Source: Scandinavium vulneris_A (GTDB lineage: Bacteria > Pseudomonadota > Gammaproteobacteria > Enterobacterales > Enterobacteriaceae). Taken from it: DNA of 64,000 bases. The translations under genes and the position numbers were made by a program. Position 1 is the stretch's first letter. Each line of letters begins with the position of its first letter. Below the pieces are notes generated by a model. That model was not told the origin of the DNA, ran no database searches, and worked only from the letters and a program-made list of their open reading frames with translations. Location of the stretch: NCBI GenBank assembly GCA_046518185.1, contig JBKGRZ010000002.1:186001-250000 (forward strand), read 5' to 3'. Of the stretch, positions 46,036 to 55,016 are shown piece after piece.

Positions 46036-47172
46036 TTAAACAGGCTGCTCATCCAGCAGCATCTGGCTACGACGTGACGCGCGCGCGTGCTGTAGCAAGA
46101 CGCCAGCACAGCCCACCATTCCCCCAAGCAGAGCCGCCAGCAGGATAATCACCGCTTTACCCGGTCCCTCTTTTTTCACCGGCAAAGAGGGCGAGAGCTG
46201 ATAATTCACTACCGGGAACTGGATGCTCTTAATATCCAACTGTTCGATTTGTTTTAATCGATATTCACGGTTAAGGATATCCGCATTAAGCTCGGCAACA
46301 TCTTTCATCGATTTTTCAATTTCCAGCTTTTTACTGATCCCTTCGGTGCCTAAGGTCACGGAATAATCTGGGTCGTCTTTTATCGTTTGCCCATTGCTGT
46401 ATACCGGCTTATTAATCCCGGCCGCTTTCGCCACCTCTAACGAATAATTCAGGCGCTTGATTTTGGTCTCTTTGGCGTTTTCCATTTGGGCACGATCCAG
46501 CGCCAGTCGCTGTTTTTCGATCTGAATATTCATCGCTACGCTATCGTGGATATTCGACAACGTCTGCTTCACGACTTTATCCGCTACGAACTGCGTGTAA
46601 CCCGCCAGAATAGTTTGGGCTTCCTCCGGTTGGGGACCGGTGAAAGAGAGCGTCCACGAACTGTAAGGTGTTGCCGGTTCTTTCTTGTTACCAGCATCAT
46701 CCACGGCTTTCATCTTCTCAGAAACCGCAACGATGGCACGGTGTAGTTCGCCTGAATCAACCTCGGTCCCGTTAAACTGACTCATCAGCGCCGGACTCGA
46801 GGTGATGAACTGTTCCAGCAACACCGATGAGTTAAACTTCTTAATAAACAGATTAAACAGAGCGCTGCTGTCAACATTCGCCTCAACGCCCAACACCCTG
46901 GTCGTGGCCAAGAGCGTATTAAGTGGGGTGAGTTGTACCCCCTCAGGTGGTGTGATCACTGCATTACTGGTCCACTTTTGCGGCAGGAAGAAGCTCACCA
47001 CCAGCCCAATCATCGCAAAACCAAAAACGACGCTGAGGATGCGTTTCTTCGCATTCCAGAGAATTTCAACCATCGCCAGCAGATCGATTTCCTGGCCGAA
47101 TGAAGCCATCGGCGTGGCGTTTGGGAAGGAGACGACTGTGTCCTTTTGCGGTTTGATATCCATAGTTGACAT
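46036..47172 (-). CDS. fepE: Wzz/FepE-family polysaccharide chain-length regulator FepE
   Basis: This 378-residue inner-membrane protein has two terminal transmembrane helices (about 42-64 and 340-362) around a large periplasmic coiled-coil domain, as in Wzz-type copolymerases. The C-terminal helix region is proline-rich (YQLSPSLPVKKEGPGKA). It matches E. coli FepE (377 aa) much better than WzzB. FepE sets very long O-antigen chains in Salmonella. In E. coli it lies in the enterobactin cluster; here it sits between kdgF and kduD. Either ATG at 47172 or 47163 could be the start. Confidence 0.88.
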   Translation of the reverse strand: MSTMDIKPQKDTVVSFPNATPMASFGQEIDLLAMVEILWNAKKRILSVVFGFAMIGLVVSFFLPQKWTSNAVITPPEGVQLTPLNTLLATTRVLGVEANVDSSALFNLFIKKFNSSVLLEQFITSSPALMSQFNGTEVDSGELHRAIVAVSEKMKAVDDAGNKKEPATPYSSWTLSFTGPQPEEAQTILAGYTQFVADKVVKQTLSNIHDSVAMNIQIEKQRLALDRAQMENAKETKIKRLNYSLEVAKAAGINKPVYSNGQTIKDDPDYSVTLGTEGISKKLEIEKSMKDVAELNADILNREYRLKQIEQLDIKSIQFPVVNYQLSPSLPVKKEGPGKAVIILLAALLGGMVGCAGVLLQHARASRRSQMLLDEQPV

Positions 47173-47463
47173 AATTTTTCGCGTTCACGGTGCCGGGTTA
47201 AGATTTGGTTAATATATCCCCATAAGAATTTTCTGAAAACCTTTACGTGATAAAAAATGAAAATTTGATGGATGATGAGAGAATCACACCGCATCACCGA
47301 ACCTATTTATAACCGTTGAGATTTATGCCTACCTGAACAGGTAGTTGAAATAAGGCTTTTCACTGCTTTAAGAATAATTAGGAATCGCACCCTATTTATT
47401 GCTACAAAACGTACAAATTCTGTTACTCGAAATATAAATACACACTTTAAAAACCATTAAATA
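47173..47463. other. AT-rich gap upstream of fepE
   Basis: This is about 290 bases of clearly AT-rich DNA with no open reading frame I can support. It must contain the fepE promoter on the minus strand. No recognised operator was found. The composition is typical of H-NS-bound accessory DNA. Confidence 0.5.
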
Positions 47464-47490
47464 CAAAAAACCCCGCCATTAGGCGGGGTT
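47464..47490 (-). terminator. kduD terminator
   Basis: On the minus strand CCCCGCC-TAAT-GGCGGGG is followed by six T (complement of 47465-47470). It lies 24 bases after the kduD stop codon. Confidence 0.85.
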
Positions 47491-47513
47491 GTCATTCGTA
47501 ACCTGCGATGAGC

Positions 47514-48275
47514 TTAACGTGCGAGCCAACCGCCGTCGACTGCTACGGTGTAACCGTTGATATAGTCTGAGGCGCCGGAGGCCAGGAACACCACTGGCCC
47601 CATCAGGTCAGACGGCAGACCCCAACGTCCCGCCGGGATACGGTCAAGAATTTCCGCACTACGCTGCTCATCGGCACGCAGCTGCTGGGTGTTGTTGGTG
47701 GCCATATAGCCCGGGGCAATCGCATTCACGTTGATACCATGTTTTGCCCACTCGTTCGCCAGCAGGCGAGTTACGCCCATTACGCCGCTTTTCGATGCGG
47801 TGTAAGAAGGTACACGGATCCCGCCCTGGAAAGAGAGCATCGAGGCAATATTAATGATTTTGCCGCCGTTGCCCTGGCTGATGAAGTGCTTCGCCGCCGC
47901 CTGAGACATAAAGAACACCGCTTTGATGTTCAGGTTCATCACGTCGTCCCAGTCCTTCTCGCTGAACTCAATCGCATCCTGGCGACGAATCAGACCGGCG
48001 TTATTCACCAGAATATCAATGTGTCCAAATTCGGCGACTGCGCGTTCCAGCAGTTGAGGAATACCGTCAATATTACGCAGGTCGGCAGTCAGGCTGAGAA
48101 AACGGCGGCCACGGGAAGTGACCTGCTCGATAGTCTCGGTCGGTTCAACGATGTTAATGCCGACGATATCACAGCCCGCTTCAGCCAGGCCGATGGCCAT
48201 CCCCTGACCTAAACCGGTGTCACACCCGGTGACTACAGCGACTTTGCCTGCCAGTGAAAATGTATCGAGAATCAT
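47514..48275 (-). CDS. kduD: 2-dehydro-3-deoxy-D-gluconate 5-dehydrogenase KduD
   Basis: This 253-residue short-chain dehydrogenase is equal in length to E. coli KduD. It has the NAD-binding GCDTGLGQGMA (about 17-27) and the catalytic YTASKSG. It reduces 3-deoxy-D-glycero-2,5-hexodiulosonate to 2-keto-3-deoxygluconate, the step after KduI. The ATG at 48275 (MILDTFSLAG) has an AGGA ribosome site; longer in-frame starts are not homologous. It is 62 bases downstream of kduI, with a strong terminator behind it. Confidence 0.96.
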   Translation of the reverse strand: MILDTFSLAGKVAVVTGCDTGLGQGMAIGLAEAGCDIVGINIVEPTETIEQVTSRGRRFLSLTADLRNIDGIPQLLERAVAEFGHIDILVNNAGLIRRQDAIEFSEKDWDDVMNLNIKAVFFMSQAAAKHFISQGNGGKIINIASMLSFQGGIRVPSYTASKSGVMGVTRLLANEWAKHGINVNAIAPGYMATNNTQQLRADEQRSAEILDRIPAGRWGLPSDLMGPVVFLASGASDYINGYTVAVDGGWLAR

Positions 48276-48337
48276 AAAAAAATCCTTACTCATTTTGCGC
48301 CTGCATTCGACAGGCAAGATGATGGTTTGCCCGCGAT

Positions 48338-49174
48338 TTAACGCAGATCTTTAACGGCGACGTGGTCCATATCATCGAAGACCTGGTTTTCACCAACCAT
48401 GCCCCAGATAAAGGTGTAGGCCTGTGTGCCGACGCCTGAATGAATCGACCAGCTCGGTGAAATCACCGCCTGCTCGTTGTGCATCACGATATGGCGTGTC
48501 TCCTGCGGCTGTCCCATCATGTGGAATACGCAGGCGTCATCGGCCATATTGAAATAGAAGTACACTTCCATCCGACGCTCATGGGTATGACACGGCATGG
48601 TGTTCCACAGGTTACCCGGAGCCAGTTCGGTCAGACCCATGCTGAGCTGGCAGGTTTCCAGCACGTCCGGCACAAAGTATTTATTGATTGTGCGGCGGTT
48701 ACTGGTGAGGTTATCGCCGAGGGTGACCGGCGCAACATCGGCTGGCGTCACTTTTTTGGTCGGATAAGTGGAGTGTGCCGGGGCGCAGTTGTAGTAAAAC
48801 TTGGCGGGTTTCGCCGGGTCGATGCTTGCAAACACCACCTCTTTCGCCCCCTTGCCGACATACAGCGCATCGCGATGGCCGATTTCATAGCATTTGCCGT
48901 CGACCGTAATGGTGCCCGGGCCACCGATATTGATAACGCCCAACTCGCGGCGTTCGAGGAAATAGCTCACGCCCAGTTGCTTCCCGACTTCACCGCCGAC
49001 GGACACCGTTTTGGCAACCGGCATAATCCCGCCCACAATAATGCGATCGATATGGCTGTACACCATGGTGTACTCGTCTGCGACAAATACCTGCTCAACT
49101 AAAAATTCATTGCGCAGTCCCTGCGTGTCGAGGGTTTTGGCGTGCGCACTGTGGATGCTTTGTCTGATGTCCAC
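48338..49174 (-). CDS. kduI: 5-dehydro-4-deoxy-D-glucuronate isomerase KduI
   Basis: This is a 278-residue bicupin-like zinc isomerase, equal in length to E. coli KduI. The metal site is seen in MPCHTHERRMEVYFYF (two His and a Glu), with a later His in SWSIHSGVG. It converts 5-keto-4-deoxyuronate to 3-deoxy-D-glycero-2,5-hexodiulosonate. The start is a GTG at 49174 behind a GGAGG ribosome site. A KdgR-like box lies about 90 bases upstream. kduI-kduD form one operon. Confidence 0.96.
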   Translation of the reverse strand: MDIRQSIHSAHAKTLDTQGLRNEFLVEQVFVADEYTMVYSHIDRIIVGGIMPVAKTVSVGGEVGKQLGVSYFLERRELGVINIGGPGTITVDGKCYEIGHRDALYVGKGAKEVVFASIDPAKPAKFYYNCAPAHSTYPTKKVTPADVAPVTLGDNLTSNRRTINKYFVPDVLETCQLSMGLTELAPGNLWNTMPCHTHERRMEVYFYFNMADDACVFHMMGQPQETRHIVMHNEQAVISPSWSIHSGVGTQAYTFIWGMVGENQVFDDMDHVAVKDLR

Positions 49175-49265
49175 ATTTACCTCCAGCTAAAGTTGTCCAT
49201 TTTGAAAAGCAGTTTCGCTTTTCCGTTAAGGTCATCTTAGTCTTCCGCTGATGGGTTTTCAATTA

Positions 49266-49286
49266 CAAATAAAACAGCGTTTCACT
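49266..49286 (-). promoter_or_regulatory. KdgR-like operator upstream of kduI
   Basis: AAAACAGCGTTTCA resembles the TGAAAC-N3-GTTTCA box seen in front of kdgF, with one arm degraded. The surrounding gap (49175-49500, about 326 bases) shows no gene. Confidence 0.65.
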
Positions 49287-49500
49287 TTTTCTGCATTAAA
49301 ATACCAGAAATGCAAAAGCGATCACGTTCCTGCCGGATACCCCGCCAGGAACAGAGATTAAAAAACCATGACAAACAATAAGTTGCACAACCTTTAAAAA
49401 AGGACGCGTATGAACTCAAAGCGGGTTTAAAATCAAAGATCAGAGGTCAAAAAGGAAGGGATATCAACCCGACAGCAGGGTGCCGCCGGGCAAAGTAAAT

Positions 49501-50682
49501 TTATTCGCGCTCAACCGCCAGGGCAACCCCCTGCCCGCCGCCGATGCACAGCGTTGCCAGCCCTTTACGGGCATCGCGCTTGATCATTTCATGCACCAGC
49601 GACACCAAAATACGACAGCCGGACGCGCCAATCGGATGGCCCAGGGCAATCGCCCCGCCGTTAACGTTGACGCGCGATTCGTCCCACTCCAGCACTTTAC
49701 CGACCGAAATGGCCTGAGCGGCAAATGCCTCGTTGGCCTCAATCAAATCGACGTCGTTCAACTGCCAACCCACGCGTTCCAGACAACGGCGTGTGGCATA
49801 AACTGGCGCAATCCCCATCAGCGCAGGATCGACCCCGACGCTGGCGAAGGCGCGGATCCTGGCCAGAATCGGCAGATTCAGCTCCATCGCTTTGGATTCA
49901 CTCATCATCATCACCGCCGCCGCACCGTCGTTGATCGACGACGCGTTCCCCGCAGTCACCGACCCGAGGGTATCAAATGCGGGCATCAGACGAGCCAGTC
50001 CTTCGGCGCTGGCATCAGTGCGCGGCTGCTCATCGGTGTCCACTACCTGAGTAAGGCCGTTTTGCTGCACATTCACTACCGGCACAATTTCGTCGCGAAA
50101 GCGCCCGGAATCAATTGCCCGACGCGCTTTTTGCTGCGAACTGAGCGCCCAGGCATCCTGCAATTCACGCGAAATACCGTATTCCCGGGCCAGATTTTCG
50201 GCGGTCACGCCCATGTGATAATCATTGAACGCATCCCACAGCCCGTCGTGAACCAGGCTGTCGAGCAGCTGACTGTTACCCAGTTGTGCCCCGGTACGGC
50301 TGTCGGTTAACACATGCGGTGCGCGGCTCATGTTTTCCTGTCCGCCAGCAATCACCACATCAGCCTCACCGCACTGAATCGCCTGAGTGGCGAGATGCAG
50401 CGCCTTGAGACCTGAGCCGCAGACATCGTTGATGGTTATCGCGGAAACGGTATTTGGCAGCCCACCTTTTATGGCCGACTGCCGCGCAGGGTTTTGCCCG
50501 GCGCCCGCGGTCAGTACCTGTCCGAGGATAACCTCATCGACCACCATGGGATCTATTCCGGTACGATCCACCAGTGCCTGCACCACTACGCTCCCCAGTT
50601 CAACCGCCGTAAAACGCGACAATGCCCCCTGGAAGCAGCCAATCGGCGTACGTACGGCACCTACGATAACGACGTCTTTCAT
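49501..50682 (-). CDS. yqeF: acetyl-CoA C-acetyltransferase YqeF
   Basis: This 393-residue thiolase is equal in length to E. coli YqeF. The acyl-binding cysteine is Cys88 in NDVCGSGLKAL, and the C-terminal GHPIGASG and LCIGGGQG motifs carry the other catalytic residues. It probably condenses or cleaves acetoacetyl-CoA; its physiological role is not settled. It is divergent from yqeG with a 218-base gap. Confidence 0.94.
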   Translation of the reverse strand: MKDVVIVGAVRTPIGCFQGALSRFTAVELGSVVVQALVDRTGIDPMVVDEVILGQVLTAGAGQNPARQSAIKGGLPNTVSAITINDVCGSGLKALHLATQAIQCGEADVVIAGGQENMSRAPHVLTDSRTGAQLGNSQLLDSLVHDGLWDAFNDYHMGVTAENLAREYGISRELQDAWALSSQQKARRAIDSGRFRDEIVPVVNVQQNGLTQVVDTDEQPRTDASAEGLARLMPAFDTLGSVTAGNASSINDGAAAVMMMSESKAMELNLPILARIRAFASVGVDPALMGIAPVYATRRCLERVGWQLNDVDLIEANEAFAAQAISVGKVLEWDESRVNVNGGAIALGHPIGASGCRILVSLVHEMIKRDARKGLATLCIGGGQGVALAVERE

Positions 50683-50900
50683 CCCGACCTCAGCGCAAAT
50701 AATCAGCGCTATAGTAGAGCATTGTTATCAACTATTATCGTAATTGTTTAAAAAAAGTGAGTTTTATCACAAAGGAAATCGCCTTCACGTAACATTCATC
50801 TGGCGTATGAATGCTAACCACAATTCTCCCTCCCCCGCGCTGGTTGAAATAAGGTAAACTCGCCGCTGTTTTTTCGTTATCTGGTTTAAAAGTTCAACTA

Positions 50901-52130
50901 ATGTCGAAATTATGGTCAAAAGACGAAACCCTCTGGAGTTTCGCCTTATATGGTACTGCGGTAGGGGCTGGCACCCTGTTCCTGCCGATTCAGCTGGGCT
51001 CCGCAGGAGCAATGGTGCTGCTGGTAACGGCCCTGGTCGCCTGGCCGTTAACCTATTGGCCGCACCGTGCCCTGTGCCGTTTTATTCTCTCTGCAAACCT
51101 GCCCGCTAACGTTGGGATCACCGGCGCGGTCAATCATTACTACGGTAAGAAAATCGGTAATCTCATCACTGCGCTCTATTTCATCGCCTTCTTTGTGGTG
51201 GTGCTGATCTACGCCGTGGCGATTACCAATTCTCTCACGGAACAGCTGGCAAAACAGATGACGGTGACGCTCGGCGTGCGGATGCTGGTAAGCCTGGCGG
51301 TAGTGCTGGTACTCAACCTTATCTTCCTGATGGGCCGCCACGCGACGCTGAAGGTGATGGGTTTTCTGGTGTTTCCACTGATTGCCTACTTCCTGTTCCT
51401 GTCGCTCTACCTGACCGGCTCCTGGGAACCGGCCAGATTCAGCGGTCAGCTAAGCTTTTCGCCACAGACGCTGCACCAGATTTGGCTCTCCATTCCCGTC
51501 ATGGTTTTCGCTTTTAGCCATACGCCGATTATCTCGACCTTCGCCATCGACAGACGCGAAAAGTTTGGCGATGCGGCCATGGATAAATGCAAAAAGATTA
51601 TGCGGATTGCCTATCTCATTATCTGCCTGAGCGTGCTGTTCTTTGTCTTCAGCTGCCTGTTGGCTATCCCGGAAGGCTACATCACCCACGCCAAAAATGA
51701 GGGGGTCACCATTCTTTCGGCGCTGGCAATGATGCCTGCGGCACCGCACTGGCTGGCGGTTTCTGGCATTATTGTGGCGATCGTAGCGATGTCAAAATCG
51801 TTCCTCGGCACCTATTTCGGCGTGATTGAAGGCGCCAGCGAAATGGTACGCACCACCCTGAATCAGGTCGGCGTACGTAAAAGCCGCGCCTTTAACCGCG
51901 CGACCTCCATTTTGCTGGTCTCCGCCGTGACCTTCGCGGTGTGCTGCATTAATCCCAACGCGATTTCGATGATTTATGCCATCAGCGGGCCGTTGATTGC
52001 GATGATCCTGTTCATCATGCCAACGCTTTCAACCTACGCCATTCCGGCGCTGAAACCGTATCGGTCGGTAGGCAGCCTGCTGACGCTGATTGTCGGCCTG
52101 CTCTGCGTCTCGGTGATGTTCTTCGGTTAA
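50901..52130 (+). CDS. yqeG: amino-acid permease YqeG (SdaC/TdcC family)
   Basis: This is a 409-residue inner-membrane protein of the hydroxy/aromatic amino-acid permease family, with about 11 transmembrane helices and the E. coli YqeG length. Relatives SdaC and TdcC import serine and threonine with protons. Conserved blocks include GTAVGAGTLFLPIQLG and FAIDRREKFGDAAMDKC. Substrate by relationship only. The next gene on this strand starts 45 bases downstream. Confidence 0.94.
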   Translation: MSKLWSKDETLWSFALYGTAVGAGTLFLPIQLGSAGAMVLLVTALVAWPLTYWPHRALCRFILSANLPANVGITGAVNHYYGKKIGNLITALYFIAFFVVVLIYAVAITNSLTEQLAKQMTVTLGVRMLVSLAVVLVLNLIFLMGRHATLKVMGFLVFPLIAYFLFLSLYLTGSWEPARFSGQLSFSPQTLHQIWLSIPVMVFAFSHTPIISTFAIDRREKFGDAAMDKCKKIMRIAYLIICLSVLFFVFSCLLAIPEGYITHAKNEGVTILSALAMMPAAPHWLAVSGIIVAIVAMSKSFLGTYFGVIEGASEMVRTTLNQVGVRKSRAFNRATSILLVSAVTFAVCCINPNAISMIYAISGPLIAMILFIMPTLSTYAIPALKPYRSVGSLLTLIVGLLCVSVMFFG

Positions 52131-52175
52131 TGATAGGTTTACACTGATTCGTTGAGCCATTATGAGGATACAGAT

Positions 52176-53051
52176 ATGTCCAGCGTTAAACAGTCCGGCA
52201 GCTTTACTCTTGGCAATCGCGAAGTCTGGCGTCTCGGTTACGGGGCGATGCAGCTCGCCGGCCCTGGCGTTTTTGGGCCGCCGAAAGATCCGCAGACGGC
52301 GGTAAAAGTGCTGCAAGCCGCGCTTGACGCTGGCGTGAATCACATCGATACCTCCGACTTCTACGGGCCGCACGTCACCAACCAAATCATCAAACAAGCG
52401 CTGCATCCCTATCCGCAAGAACTGACCATTGTGACTAAGGTCAGTGCGCGTCGTGACGACAAGGGAAACTGGTTACCCGCGCTCTCTGCGCCGGAGCTGA
52501 CGCAGGCGGTCGAAGACAATCTGCGCAATCTTGGGCTGGACGTGCTGGAGGTGGTGAATCTGCGCAGCATGATAAGCGCCCACGGTCCGGCGGAAGGTTC
52601 GCTGGAAGAACCGCTGGAAACGCTTATTAAGCTGAAAGACCGGGGGCTTATCCGTCACATCGGATTGAGCAACGTCACCGCCAAACAGGTAGAGGATGGT
52701 CAGAAGATGACCAACATCGCCTGCGTGCAGAACTTCTACAACGTGGCAAATCGTCATGATGACGCGTTGATCGACAGCCTGGCGAAACAGAATATTCCCT
52801 ACGTGCCGTTCTTCCCGCTCGGCGGCTTCACGCCGTTGCAGTCTCAGGAACTCGATGAGATTGCAGCCAACCTGAACGCCACGCCTATGCAGGTGGCGCT
52901 CGCCTGGCTGCTGCAGCGTGCGCCGAACATTCTGCTGATCCCGGGCACCTCATCGCTGGCTCATCTGAATGAAAACCTGGCCGCCGCGCATTTGACGCTG
53001 CCGAAAGATGCGCTGGATGTGCTGAACAACCTGCCGCAGGCGCTGGGTTAG
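52176..53051 (+). CDS. aldo-keto reductase, PdxI (YdbC)-like
   Basis: This 291-residue NADPH-dependent reductase has the AKR catalytic Asp-Tyr in HIDTSDFYGPHV and Lys in IVTKVSARR. The segments LGYGAMQLAGPGVFGPP and YVPFFPLGGFTPLQS are nearly identical to E. coli PdxI, the pyridoxal reductase encoded elsewhere in that genome. The AKR histidine position reads Asn in VVNLRSM, as in PdxI. The start at 52176 has a TGAGGA site. It is a second copy or a relocated gene; which of the two cannot be told here. Confidence 0.85.
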   Translation: MSSVKQSGSFTLGNREVWRLGYGAMQLAGPGVFGPPKDPQTAVKVLQAALDAGVNHIDTSDFYGPHVTNQIIKQALHPYPQELTIVTKVSARRDDKGNWLPALSAPELTQAVEDNLRNLGLDVLEVVNLRSMISAHGPAEGSLEEPLETLIKLKDRGLIRHIGLSNVTAKQVEDGQKMTNIACVQNFYNVANRHDDALIDSLAKQNIPYVPFFPLGGFTPLQSQELDEIAANLNATPMQVALAWLLQRAPNILLIPGTSSLAHLNENLAAAHLTLPKDALDVLNNLPQALG

Positions 53052-53054
53052 CGC

Positions 53055-53543
53055 TTACTTCACTTTTTTCAGCAGTTTTACCGTCTCTTCGATATCAATC
53101 TCATCTTCCGAGAAGATGTAGGTTGTGCCCTGGAAGCTGGTGACCACCAGCTTTTTCACCGTGCGCATTTCGCCGGTTTTGGCTTCCGCCTTCGGGCGGA
53201 TGCTGTTCATCAACACCCCGACCGATAACACCGCGTTCTCTTTATCAATTTTCGTGTCAGCAGGCACTTCTTCGCTGTACACCAGGTACGATTTGATAGA
53301 GGTGATTTTGATGCGCTCGCCCGCGATATAGATGTACTTACTTTCCGGAGCCACTTTGACCGCAAACGCCGATAGGCCTTTGTTGTTGGTGGTCGGCTCA
53401 AACGTGACCGCCGCATCTTTTTTGATCAGCTCAGGATTGGCAACCTTAATCACATGAAAGTAGCGGTTATCGCCGTTTTCATCTTTGATAAATCCAAAGC
53501 CTTTATCTTCAAACCAGGTTGTGATTGTTCCGTGCATCGCCAT
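53055..53543 (-). CDS. cold-shock-domain protein of unknown function
   Basis: This 162-residue protein begins with a cold-shock-like domain: GTITTWFEDKGFGFI holds the RNP1-like KGFGFI, and the RNP2 position reads RYFHV. The C-terminal 95 residues are rich in lysine and beta-branched residues and I do not recognise them. A nucleic-acid-binding role is plausible but unproven. The second ATG (53537) has better ribosome-site spacing (AAAGG, 8 bases). It is convergent with the aldo-keto reductase gene, three bases apart. Confidence 0.75.
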   Translation of the reverse strand: MAMHGTITTWFEDKGFGFIKDENGDNRYFHVIKVANPELIKKDAAVTFEPTTNNKGLSAFAVKVAPESKYIYIAGERIKITSIKSYLVYSEEVPADTKIDKENAVLSVGVLMNSIRPKAEAKTGEMRTVKKLVVTSFQGTTYIFSEDEIDIEETVKLLKKVK

Positions 53544-53755
53544 CGCCTTTACCGCCTAATTAATCGTTCAACAACTCAAATTTCGCAGCGCGCAGTTTAA
53601 AGCACAATGCCCGCGCAGACTATGCCTTTGGCTTAAGTCTGGTCGATAAATTTACAGTGCGCCAGACGGGGCGCCATACCCTTTTGTCGATCGATTATCT
53701 GCGAACAGAAACCAGAGATAGTGAGGTGAAGGGCTTAACAGAGAGATCGGTTTTC

Positions 53756-54751
53756 TCAAAAGGACTCTCGCATCAGCCAAGGACTGTCGACCAGTACTTT
53801 CTCCCGGTGGCTGTCGCCATTGATAATGTGCAGCGTGCTTAATCGACCAATCTCATAATGTGGTAGCTGGACCGTGGATAGTGGGGGTAAGAACAAATTT
53901 CCGATTCCCACAAGGTTATCGTAACCCAGAACGGCAATGTCCTGTGGGATTCGGATCCCCTGGGTCAACAGCGTCTGATAGACCATAAATGCAATGCGGT
54001 CATTGCCACAGATAACCGAATCAAATTGCGGCTGCCCCTTAACAATATACGCCCGTAAAATGTCCGGAATATCACGGTAGTGCTCATCGCCATATTGCAT
54101 ATAGCAGTGTTCAAGCGTCTCGGGGTTGATATTGGCTTCACGGCAGGCGCGATCAAGCCCCTGACGGCGGCGAAGCGTCGCCAGATGGTTGACAGGTAAA
54201 TGCAGGCAGAGAGGGCGACGATACCCCGCGGCTAACAGCGCCTGCACTGCGGTATACTGCCCTTGTTCATCATTAGGAATATAGCTGGCAACCGGTTCTC
54301 CCTTGTTCTCGCAGTTGGCTAATACACAAGGGTGCTTCAGTAACTTAGGAGGAATGCTCACTTCACGTAGCCCCATGGTGGTGAAAATGATCCCCCCGGG
54401 CCGGTGTGCGAGAAGCAGATTGACAATATCGTCAGGGTTGTCATCGGTAAACATGTTAACCACAAAGCTATTCCAGCCGTACGCCCGTGCGGTTTCCTCG
54501 ATAGACAGCGTAATTTCGACGGAAAAAGGGGTAGTAACCGTATCCAGGGCAAGCACGCCAATGGTTTTATTGGTGGAACCGACACGGCGAACCTGGCGGG
54601 CGGAGAGGTCCGGCACATAGTTCAGCTGTAAGATAGCGTCCTGCACCTTGGACAAGGTTTCAGGTTTTACGCGTTTCGGGTCATTCAGCACCCGCGACAC
54701 CGTCATCAGCGATACATTGGCCAGTCTGGCCACATCTTTTAAAGACGCCAT
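53756..54751 (-). CDS. cscR: LacI-family repressor of the fructan/sucrose locus, CscR-like
   Basis: This 331-residue protein has an N-terminal helix-turn-helix (LKDVARLANVSLMTVSRVLN) and a ligand domain that matches the sucrose repressor CscR in several blocks (NYVPDLSARQ, TTPFSVEI, GNLFLPPLSTVQLPH). It is divergent from the six-gene operon it presumably represses. Two near-identical palindromes lie in the 265-base gap. The effector may be fructose or a fructo-oligosaccharide, by analogy with CscR. ATG at 54751 after GGAAG. Confidence 0.88.
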   Translation of the reverse strand: MASLKDVARLANVSLMTVSRVLNDPKRVKPETLSKVQDAILQLNYVPDLSARQVRRVGSTNKTIGVLALDTVTTPFSVEITLSIEETARAYGWNSFVVNMFTDDNPDDIVNLLLAHRPGGIIFTTMGLREVSIPPKLLKHPCVLANCENKGEPVASYIPNDEQGQYTAVQALLAAGYRRPLCLHLPVNHLATLRRRQGLDRACREANINPETLEHCYMQYGDEHYRDIPDILRAYIVKGQPQFDSVICGNDRIAFMVYQTLLTQGIRIPQDIAVLGYDNLVGIGNLFLPPLSTVQLPHYEIGRLSTLHIINGDSHREKVLVDSPWLMRESF

Positions 54752-54908
54752 AATCTTCCATTAATGAAACTAGCTATCCAATTTTGGCTTTGTACTCACC
54801 CCATCCACTACCGGGTTATGAGCACCTGCGAATCCCTATTCTAGGCATCGAACCCCAAGGAGTTGCAAGCCGCGATAAAAAATTTGATCTTGATCTCAAT
54901 GTGCAAAT

Positions 54909-54920
54909 GTTAACGTTAAC
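54909..54920. promoter_or_regulatory. CscR-type operator 1 (GTTAACGTTAAC)
   Basis: A perfect 12-base palindrome with a central CG, the usual form of LacI-family operators. It is centred 63 bases from operator 2. Confidence 0.75.
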
Positions 54921-54942
54921 TTTTGTGATTAACATCGATTAT
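54921..54942 (+). promoter_or_regulatory. possible CRP site upstream of cscB
   Basis: TTTTGTGATTAACATCGATTAT has a perfect left half-site (TGTGA) and a degraded right half (TCGAT instead of TCACA). It lies between the two operators, a normal place for an activating site in a sugar operon. Confidence 0.4.
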
Positions 54943-54970
54943 CAATTCAAAATCGAGTGTAGGCCAAAAA

Positions 54971-54982
54971 TGTTAACGTTAC
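54971..54982. promoter_or_regulatory. CscR-type operator 2 (TGTTAACGTTAC)
   Basis: It shares ATGTTAACGTTA with operator 1 and overlaps the likely -35 region of a promoter whose -10 is TATCAT (54993-54998). Binding here would block transcription of cscB. Confidence 0.7.
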
Positions 54983-55016
54983 CATCTACGCATATCATTC
55001 CTCTGAGATTACGTAG

